From: MADRE2 sp964397015
GTDB lineage: Bacteria; Desulfobacterota; Desulfobacteria; Desulfobacterales; Desulfobacteraceae
Length of the DNA stretch: 7,491 nucleotides
Assembly (NCBI GenBank): GCA_964397015.1
Contig: CAYNHL010000154.1
Location: 1 to 7,491 of the forward strand
Direction: 5' to 3'
Below, piece by piece: positions 1-6,274 of the stretch (position 1 is its first letter; every line of letters starts with the position of its first letter). Position numbers and translations under genes: made by a program. The notes beneath the pieces are model-generated. The model saw only the letters and a list, made by a program, of their open reading frames with translations, was not told the DNA's origin and did not search any database.

Positions 1-3000
1 TGGAAGTCGGTCCAAAGCCTGTATTGACCGGTCTGGTAAAATCCATTCCAGATGCGGCGGATGTCTTCGCTGTTGCCATGGATGCATCCGGAGGCAGAAA
101 GCCGGCTGTTGAAGATTTGGCCGGGGTGTTGTGCGCTCTTGCATCCAGAGGGGTGGCCGTGGAGCTGTCATCCTGGGAAGATCCCGCTGATGAACCGGTT
201 CTGCAGAAAATGCGGATATCACTGACCGGTGCCAACATCAAACCTTCTAACTCAGGCTTGCTCACCAACAACAGCCAGAGCCATGACCCAGGTCACCGCC
301 AGGAGATTACCATGAAAGATTCAAGACAAAATTTAAAGGAACAACCCCGGCAGCCGCTGCCCGAAAAGCAGGACCCTGTTGCACCGGAAGGTGCCGGAAG
401 GTCTTCATCCGATACGTCAAAACTTTTGATAAAAGGGTTTGAAGCAATGCAGGAACTTCAGTCCCAGACCGCAAGGGTGCATGAAAAGTTCCTGGAAACC
501 CAGGCAGAAGCAAGCCGGACCCTGCAGCAGATGATGGCCGGGACCCGCTCCTTTCTCGACCCTGATCTTGACCGGGGAAAAACCGCAGACTCCCGGCAGG
601 TTACGGACACTCCGGAGCCGAAGGCATCTGTCGAATTATCAGACGATGAGCCAGAAGCGACGGCACCTGTCATTGATAAAGACCCTGCAGGCGCTGACGC
701 AGTTACGGCAGACGAGGCTGCGGCAGCTGACAAAGCCGCAAAAGATGACAAAATCAGGCAGCAGGTCCTTGCCATTGTATCGGAACTGACCGGTTTTCCT
801 CCTGACATGCTGGATTTTTCCATGGATATTGAATCAGATCTGGGAATTGATTCAATCAAAAAAGTGGAAATAATGTCCGAGCTTGAAAAAAAGGTGCCGT
901 CCTCGGGATCCGTGACCGGAGAACACCTCGGGTCTGTCAGGACCCTGGAAGATATCTGCCGGGTTATACAGCCCGGATCTCAGGATGTATCGACAGAACA
1001 AGGTTTTGTGCCTGCAGCTTTAGAAGCCGGGGAAGAAGACAGCACGGACACTGGAACCGGTTTGTCAGAAAATGTCAACACTTCTGATCCACTGGCCCTT
1101 TTGATCCGGACTGTCAGTGATCTTACCGGTTTTCCCGTTGATATGATCGAACCTGGAATGAACCTGGAATCCGATTTGGGCATTGATTCCATAAAGAGGG
1201 TGGAAATATTGTCCCGCCTTGAACAGGAGCTGCCGGACAGCCTCCCTCTGTCAACAGAAGATATGGCCGGGTTGAAAACCATCCAGGAAATCAGCGATTG
1301 CCTTAAGTCACAGCAGGTTGTCCGGGCGGATGAAACGCCGAATGTCGCAGCGCAGGCAGCAGCACCGGCTGCAGAAAAAAAGGCCATCGATACCCCAGAA
1401 GAGCCTCTGCTGAGGCAGGTGCCTGTTAACAGAGTCTATCCCGTGGACCAGATAAGGTTCTACAACGGGGCTGAAATCGAAGTCGATCCCGGCCTCAAAA
1501 TTTATATCACCAAAGAAAGCTCGGGTTTTTCAAAAGCTTTGAAAAAGGCTTTCAAGCGAAAGGGGCTGGCAGCTGAATGCATCGATGTAACGGGCGACAG
1601 GATTCCGGTACTCGATGATGCCGCAGGCCTGGTTATCATTCCGGACTGCCTGAAAAAAACATCCGACAGCGCCCGTTTTTTATCCACTGCCCTGGCACTG
1701 GCCCGTGAAAACGGGAAAATACTGGAGGATGCCGGCCGGAAGAAAGGGGCGTTTTTCTGTACGGTTTCATTCATGGGCGGAGCCTTCGGGTTTTCCGGCT
1801 CCCAGGTTGAAGGTGATCCTGTATACGGAGGTCTGGCAGGTCTTTCCAAGACTGCGAGAGCTGAATGGAGAAACGTGCTCTGCCGGGCCATGGATATGCC
1901 GGCAGATGCCAGAGTATGTATCCGCAATGCCGAAGCAGCAGCGGCATTGATCATGACACAGGGAGCCGTGGAAATGGGGTTTGACGGGACATCCTGCAAT
2001 ATCCCGGAACTTTCCGTAAAGCCTGTCACCCGGCAGATGCCACGGTTGTCAAGGGCAGACGTGGTGGTCATGACCGGCGGGGCAAAGGGGGTGACTGCAG
2101 CATGCGCCATTGAAATTGCCCGGTCCTTTTGTCCTTCCATAGTGCTCATCGGGAGATCGGACCCTCCTTGCGAGGAACCTGCCTGGCTTGCAGGCCTTGA
2201 ATCACAGGCGGAGATCAAGAAGGCGCTTCTTGCAGAACGCTTTTACGACATGAAGGTAAAGCCGGCTGAACTCGAAGCCGCCTTTCAATCGGTGATGTCC
2301 AACCGGGAAATTGCCAATACCCTGGAGGCTGTAAGGGCTGCTGGCGCCATAGTCAGGTATGTCAAGGCCGATATCAGGGATAAAAAGCAGGTCAAAAAAG
2401 TGTTCGAAGAGATCCGGAGTGATTATGACAATATCACGGCGGTTATTCACGGGGCCGGGGTTCTCGAGGACAGGCTCATCGTTGAAAAGACTGCCGAGCA
2501 GTTTGCCCGCGTGTTTGACACCAAGGTCAGGGGGCTGTTTTCCCTGGTTGAATCTACAAGGCAGGATTCATTGAAATATTTTGTCATGTTTTCATCCATT
2601 GCCGCCCGGATGGGGAACGCAGGGCAGGCGGATTATGCCATGGCCAACGAGGTCTTGAACAAAACCGCCCGGCAGATGGCGGATGCCCGTTCAGAATGCC
2701 GGTTTCTCTCAATCAACTGGGGACCCTGGGATGGAGGGATGGTCAATGAAAGCCTGCGAAAGGAATTCAATAAAAAAGGCATAAGCCTGATCGATCTGTC
2801 ACAGGGTGCAAGGCAGTTGCTGCTGGAAATGGGAGATGCCCGAAATGACACGGTGGAAGTGGTCATAGGTGCTTCCATGACTCCTGAAACACAAAAAAAG
2901 CCTGACTATAAAACCGTTATCCGGCAAGAGGCCAATTCAGAAAGTCTCATGATCCTGTCGGACCACAGGATTGACAGCAAACCGGTGGTCATGTTCGCAT

Positions 3001-4943
3001 TGCTGATGGAATTCATGTCCCATGCCGCCCTGTCCGGAAATCCCGGCCTGGTGTGTGCCGGACTGGAGGACATGCGCCTTTTGAAAGGGGTTGTCGCAGA
3101 TAAAAAAGACCTGGTTCTCGACGTGGGTACATTGAAAGGCCGTCCCGTTGATGCCGGATATGAAGTAAAAACGCGGATCACTACAGCGGCTTCTCCTGAA
3201 CAGACAGTCATGCACACGGGATGCCGGGTTATTCTTGCGGACAGCAGGCCCCGTTCCTTTGAACTGAGCTTGCCCCGTGCAATGGGAACCTTGCGGCCAT
3301 ACCCGCTAAAAATCCAGGATGCTTACAAACGTATTCTTTTTCATGGCACAGGACTGCAGGCCATACAGGCGATAAACGGATACGGGGACAAGGGTATCGA
3401 GGTGATAGCCTGCTGCAGTCCGTCACCTGAAGCCTGGATGCGCACCCCCCACAGAAAACAGTGGGTGATGGATCCTCTGTTACTTGATTCGGCTTTCCAG
3501 GCTGTTATCCTGTGGTGTCACGCCATGACGGGACATGTCTGCCTGCCGGCGTATGTGAAACGTTTAAGGCTGTATGACGCTGATCCTGGGCCTGAAGAAC
3601 AGGTCAGGATTTTTGTGACCGTTACCGAATCAACGCGTCACCGGATAACGGCCGATGTGTATTTTGTCAATGAAAACAATTTGGTGATCGCTGAAATGAC
3701 CGGAGCCGAATCTGTCATCGATTCCTCACTGCTGGATAAGTTCAAGCCGCAAGCCCTGTTCACCAGGCAGCAGATCCTTGCCTTTGCACAGGGGAATCCG
3801 TCCGATGCCTTTGGTGACAGGTATGCCGTGTTTGACCGGGACCGGCAGATCGCCCGCCTGCCCAGGCCCCCGTATTTTTTCATGGACAGGGTAATCAGGA
3901 CTGAACCTTTACAGTGGGAAATGGTCCCTGGCGGGTGGATTGAATCTGAATACGACATCAGGGGGAACGAATGGTTTTTTAATGCAAACCGGACCGATAC
4001 CATGCCTTTTTGTATCCTGCTCGAGGCTGCGCTGCAGCCCTGCGGGTGGCTGGCAGCCTATGCCGGGTCCGCTTTGCACAGTGAAGACCGCCTTTTTTTC
4101 AGGAATCTTGGCGGCAGGGCAACCTTTTACGAATCCCTGACCCGCGGGTCGGGAACCATTGTTGTCAAGTCCAGGATGACGGATGTGTCAAAAGCGGGGG
4201 GAGTAATTATCCAGGAATTTGATATGACGGTGATTTCCAATGGTAAAGAGATCTACGCCGGCCACACCAGTTTCGGATTTTTTTCCGGTGCCTCCCTTTC
4301 CAGGCAGGTAGGCATCAAAGACAGTGAACTTGCCATGCACGAACTGGCACCTGAAGCACAAAAAAGAGCAATGACCGTCACTTTTTCCAGCCAGCCCCCT
4401 GTGACACCGGATGATGAAACAACGGGCAAGAACAATGGAATGCCGGCCAGGGCAATTTGCATGATCGACCGGATCGACGCGCTGTTGACCGACGATGCAG
4501 GATGTTACGGTAACGGGTATATCAGGGCTTCAAAAGACATTGACCCAGACGAGTGGTTTTTCAACGCCCATTTTTACCAGGACCCGGTCTGTCCCGGGTC
4601 CCTGGGAATTGAATCTTTTCTCCAGACCCTGAGGTTCTTTGCCATGGAAAAATGGTCCCTGCAGCCGGATGAATGGACAGTGGAAATGTCGCAGGACCAC
4701 GAACATGAATGGACATACAGGGGACAGATCACTCCTGAAAGCCGGAAGGTGAGCCTGGATGTTCATATCCGGCAGGCCGACAGCCAAAACTGTATCCTGA
4801 TTGCCGACGGTGCCCTGAGCGTGGACGGGACCTGTATTTACGAGATGAAGAGTTTTTCAATCAGGATGACCCGGGTAACTTTTCCCGGCCGGGACCAGGA
4901 TGCACTATTGTCTTCGGCCGGCCGCACATGCTATAATACATGA
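1..4943 (+). CDS. Pfa-type polyunsaturated fatty acid / polyketide synthase, C-terminal part: (AT)-ACP-ACP-KR-DH-FabA-FabA (5' partial)
   Basis: Iterative lipid synthase of the PfaA/PfaC kind, cytoplasmic, building acyl chains on its own carrier domains and reducing and dehydrating each beta-keto unit. The frame is open to the left edge: codons before the TTG at 24 read EVGPKPVLTGLV, the usual end of an acyltransferase domain, so TTG 24 is not the start. Numbering from that codon: AT tail to ~60; GAN-containing linker and predicted coiled coil (~132-175); ACP1 (Ser277) and ACP2 (Ser389), both LGIDSIK; ketoreductase ~462-935 with TGGAKGV at 684-690 and K834, S858, Y871, N875; PKS-type dehydratase ~972-1240 with H981 and D1155xxxQ1159; FabA-like hotdog 1 ~1262-1415 with N1322 in place of the catalytic His and E1334; FabA-like hotdog 2 ~1440-1608 with H1516 and E1530. 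The KR motif HGAGVLED resembles B-type ketoreductases. There is no enoyl reductase in view. Oddities are the PfaA/PfaC fusion, only two ACPs, and changed dehydratase motifs. The family is certain; the product is unknown. Confidence 0.95.
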   Translation, partial: EVGPKPVLTGLVKSIPDAADVFAVAMDASGGRKPAVEDLAGVLCALASRGVAVELSSWEDPADEPVLQKMRISLTGANIKPSNSGLLTNNSQSHDPGHRQEITMKDSRQNLKEQPRQPLPEKQDPVAPEGAGRSSSDTSKLLIKGFEAMQELQSQTARVHEKFLETQAEASRTLQQMMAGTRSFLDPDLDRGKTADSRQVTDTPEPKASVELSDDEPEATAPVIDKDPAGADAVTADEAAAADKAAKDDKIRQQVLAIVSELTGFPPDMLDFSMDIESDLGIDSIKKVEIMSELEKKVPSSGSVTGEHLGSVRTLEDICRVIQPGSQDVSTEQGFVPAALEAGEEDSTDTGTGLSENVNTSDPLALLIRTVSDLTGFPVDMIEPGMNLESDLGIDSIKRVEILSRLEQELPDSLPLSTEDMAGLKTIQEISDCLKSQQVVRADETPNVAAQAAAPAAEKKAIDTPEEPLLRQVPVNRVYPVDQIRFYNGAEIEVDPGLKIYITKESSGFSKALKKAFKRKGLAAECIDVTGDRIPVLDDAAGLVIIPDCLKKTSDSARFLSTALALARENGKILEDAGRKKGAFFCTVSFMGGAFGFSGSQVEGDPVYGGLAGLSKTARAEWRNVLCRAMDMPADARVCIRNAEAAAALIMTQGAVEMGFDGTSCNIPELSVKPVTRQMPRLSRADVVVMTGGAKGVTAACAIEIARSFCPSIVLIGRSDPPCEEPAWLAGLESQAEIKKALLAERFYDMKVKPAELEAAFQSVMSNREIANTLEAVRAAGAIVRYVKADIRDKKQVKKVFEEIRSDYDNITAVIHGAGVLEDRLIVEKTAEQFARVFDTKVRGLFSLVESTRQDSLKYFVMFSSIAARMGNAGQADYAMANEVLNKTARQMADARSECRFLSINWGPWDGGMVNESLRKEFNKKGISLIDLSQGARQLLLEMGDARNDTVEVVIGASMTPETQKKPDYKTVIRQEANSESLMILSDHRIDSKPVVMFALLMEFMSHAALSGNPGLVCAGLEDMRLLKGVVADKKDLVLDVGTLKGRPVDAGYEVKTRITTAASPEQTVMHTGCRVILADSRPRSFELSLPRAMGTLRPYPLKIQDAYKRILFHGTGLQAIQAINGYGDKGIEVIACCSPSPEAWMRTPHRKQWVMDPLLLDSAFQAVILWCHAMTGHVCLPAYVKRLRLYDADPGPEEQVRIFVTVTESTRHRITADVYFVNENNLVIAEMTGAESVIDSSLLDKFKPQALFTRQQILAFAQGNPSDAFGDRYAVFDRDRQIARLPRPPYFFMDRVIRTEPLQWEMVPGGWIESEYDIRGNEWFFNANRTDTMPFCILLEAALQPCGWLAAYAGSALHSEDRLFFRNLGGRATFYESLTRGSGTIVVKSRMTDVSKAGGVIIQEFDMTVISNGKEIYAGHTSFGFFSGASLSRQVGIKDSELAMHELAPEAQKRAMTVTFSSQPPVTPDDETTGKNNGMPARAICMIDRIDALLTDDAGCYGNGYIRASKDIDPDEWFFNAHFYQDPVCPGSLGIESFLQTLRFFAMEKWSLQPDEWTVEMSQDHEHEWTYRGQITPESRKVSLDVHIRQADSQNCILIADGALSVDGTCIYEMKSFSIRMTRVTFPGRDQDALLSSAGRTCYNT
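301..314 (+). promoter_or_regulatory. Possible internal ribosome binding site and in-frame ATG in the synthase
   Basis: AGGAG at 301-305 stands six bases before an ATG at 312-314 that is in the synthase reading frame. Initiation here would give a shorter protein starting MKDSRQNLKEQ, lacking KS-AT and holding only the ACP, KR and dehydratase domains. The peptide upstream of it (MRISLTGAN and following) still fits the usual linker after the AT domain, so the main product is probably full length. This could be chance. Confidence 0.3.
747..1310 (+). other. Tandem acyl carrier protein domains of the synthase
   Basis: Two carrier domains lie at 747-971 and 1086-1310, separated by an acidic Gly/Ser/Thr/Glu-rich linker. 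Each begins its core with LTGFP and carries the phosphopantetheine site ESDLGIDSIK; the modified serines are encoded at 852-854 and 1188-1190, 112 residues apart. The two are clearly duplicates at protein level but have diverged in DNA, so the duplication is not recent. Pfa synthases of known omega-3 producers usually have five or more ACPs in the PfaA protein; two is a small set. Both serines are present, so both should be loadable by a Pfa-type (PfaE-like) phosphopantetheinyl transferase, which is not encoded in this window. Confidence 0.92.
4908..4937 (+). promoter_or_regulatory. Sigma70-type extended -10 promoter for the DHH-CBS gene, inside the synthase 3' end
   Basis: A perfect TATAAT (4932-4937) is preceded by TG one base upstream (TGC at 4929-4931), which makes an extended -10 element. 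A -35-like TTGTCT (4908-4913, four of six matches to TTGACA) lies 18 bp upstream of it. The expected start of transcription is near 4944, immediately after the synthase stop codon, leaving a leader of about 31 bases before the ATG at 4976. The -10 box is read in the synthase as its Tyr-Asn codons. This would let the downstream gene be expressed without the synthase. Sequence-based call only. Confidence 0.6.
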
Positions 4944-4966
4944 ACTTCTTGTATTGAAAATATCGC

Positions 4967-4972
4967 AGGGGA
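4967..4972 (+). promoter_or_regulatory. Ribosome binding site of the DHH-CBS gene
   Basis: AGGGGA lies three bases before the ATG at 4976. It is a moderate Shine-Dalgarno match with rather short spacing. It supports this ATG as the start, and the first residues (MKIVTTHRGADFDA) already form the first DHH-family motif, so no earlier start is needed. Confidence 0.6.
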
Positions 4973-4975
4973 ACC

Positions 4976-6274
4976 ATGAAAATTGTCACAACGCACAGGG
5001 GGGCTGACTTTGACGCCTTGGCCTGTCTTGTCGCCGCTACCGTGCTGTACCCGGGTGCCAGACCCGTACTGCCCAATTCCGTCAATCCAAATCTCAAGGC
5101 GTTTTTATCCATTCACAAGGAGCTGTTTCAATTCATCTCCCCCAATGATATTTCGCCTGACCTGGTAGATACCCTTATCGTGGTGGACACAGGTTCCTGG
5201 AACCGGCTGGAGGGCATGGATTCATTAAAGGACTCTTCCGGGCTTAAGATCATAGTGTGGGATCATCATGAACAGGGAACCATCGATGCAGGCCAGGCGG
5301 TCATTGAAAATACCGGCGCCTGCATCACGCTGCTGGTAGAGGAGATTCAACGCAGGCGCAAGCTTGTCACGCCTATCCAGGCCACGTTGTTCCTGATCGG
5401 GCTGTATGAGGATACCGGCAACCTGACATTCGCTTCCACCACGCCGAGAGACGCTTATGCAGCAGGATACCTGCTTGACCGCAGGGCTGATTTGAACATT
5501 CTGGGGACTTTTTTACGCCAGGCTTACGGCAAGCAGCAGAAAGACATCCTGTTCCGCATGATCCAGGAAGCCGGCCGGGAGGATTTCGGGGACTATTCAA
5601 TGAGCATTGTCACCATGGAAGTCCAGGGCCGTATTGAAAATCTTGCCATGGTCATGCAGATGTACCGGGAAATCGTGAACGTGGATGTGGCGTTCGGGAT
5701 TTTCCGGGATGTGGAAAGGGACAGGTGCATGATCATAGCCCGCAGCAATGTCGATGCCATCAACGTGGGCATGATGATGCGTGCCATGGGCGGCGGCGGC
5801 CATCCAGGTGCGGGTTCCGCTTTGATCAAGTCCGCCGCACCTGAAGCGGTCGAGGATATGATCCGGGAGCTGGTCAAGGGGAATCAGTATTCCTCTGTAA
5901 TGCTCCGTGATATCATGTCCTATCCGGTATTGACCGTTGAGCAGGACACCCCGGTTGAAGAGGTGGCCAGGCTCCTGCGGGAAGTGGGATGTACCGGCAT
6001 GCCGGTGGTGGATGAAAATGAGCGTATAGTCGGTATCGTTTCCCGGCGGGATTTCAAGAAGGTCAAAAAGACAGCCCAGATGAAATCTCCTATCAAGGCC
6101 TTCATGAGCAGGGACGTCGTGACCATTTCACATGAGAAAAGCGCCCTTGAAGCAGCCCGGCTCATGATCAAGAACGATATCGGCCGGATCCCCGTCATGC
6201 AGGACGGAAAGATCATAGGCATTATCACCCGGTCCGATGCCATGATGTATTTTTACGATCTTCTGCCTGACTGA
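4976..6274 (+). CDS. DHH-DHHA1 phosphoesterase with two C-terminal CBS domains
   Basis: Predicted cytoplasmic metal-dependent phosphoesterase of the DHH superfamily, which includes RecJ, NrnA-type nanoRNases and cyclic dinucleotide phosphodiesterases. The 432 residues show the DHH motifs in order: H7 with GADFDA (D11, D13), VVDTG (D71), WDHHE (D96-H98) and EDTGNLTF (D146). A DHHA1 substrate-binding domain follows with GGGGHPGAG at 272-280 (H276). Then come two CBS domains (~309-370 and ~372-428, ending GIVSRRDF and GIITRSDA), which in other proteins bind adenine nucleotides and act as regulators. All metal-binding positions I can recognise are present, so it is probably active. In many deltaproteobacterial relatives the same DHH-DHHA1-CBS-CBS order continues into a poly(A) polymerase / tRNA nucleotidyltransferase of roughly 870 residues in total; here the protein stops after CBS2. 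No such sequence follows, so this is a short form rather than a frameshift. Its substrate (nanoRNA, pAp or a cyclic dinucleotide) cannot be told from sequence. It has its own likely promoter and converges with the oleC-like gene. Confidence 0.93.
   Translation: MKIVTTHRGADFDALACLVAATVLYPGARPVLPNSVNPNLKAFLSIHKELFQFISPNDISPDLVDTLIVVDTGSWNRLEGMDSLKDSSGLKIIVWDHHEQGTIDAGQAVIENTGACITLLVEEIQRRRKLVTPIQATLFLIGLYEDTGNLTFASTTPRDAYAAGYLLDRRADLNILGTFLRQAYGKQQKDILFRMIQEAGREDFGDYSMSIVTMEVQGRIENLAMVMQMYREIVNVDVAFGIFRDVERDRCMIIARSNVDAINVGMMMRAMGGGGHPGAGSALIKSAAPEAVEDMIRELVKGNQYSSVMLRDIMSYPVLTVEQDTPVEEVARLLREVGCTGMPVVDENERIVGIVSRRDFKKVKKTAQMKSPIKAFMSRDVVTISHEKSALEAARLMIKNDIGRIPVMQDGKIIGIITRSDAMMYFYDLLPD

Noticed and set aside
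24..26. TTG as the start codon of the synthase
   Set aside because: The frame is open to the left edge, and the codons before it encode the conserved acyltransferase end (EVGPKPV), so this is an internal Leu codon.
458..1387. Open frames of 133 and 135 codons on the - strand
   Set aside because: They are antisense to the linker and ACP-coding region, Ser/Ala-rich, without motifs or ribosome sites that stand out.
1502..2218. 238-codon open frame on the - strand
   Set aside because: It lies entirely antisense to the ketoreductase region, has low-complexity Ser/Pro/Ala composition and no recognisable motif; it is a shadow of the coding strand.
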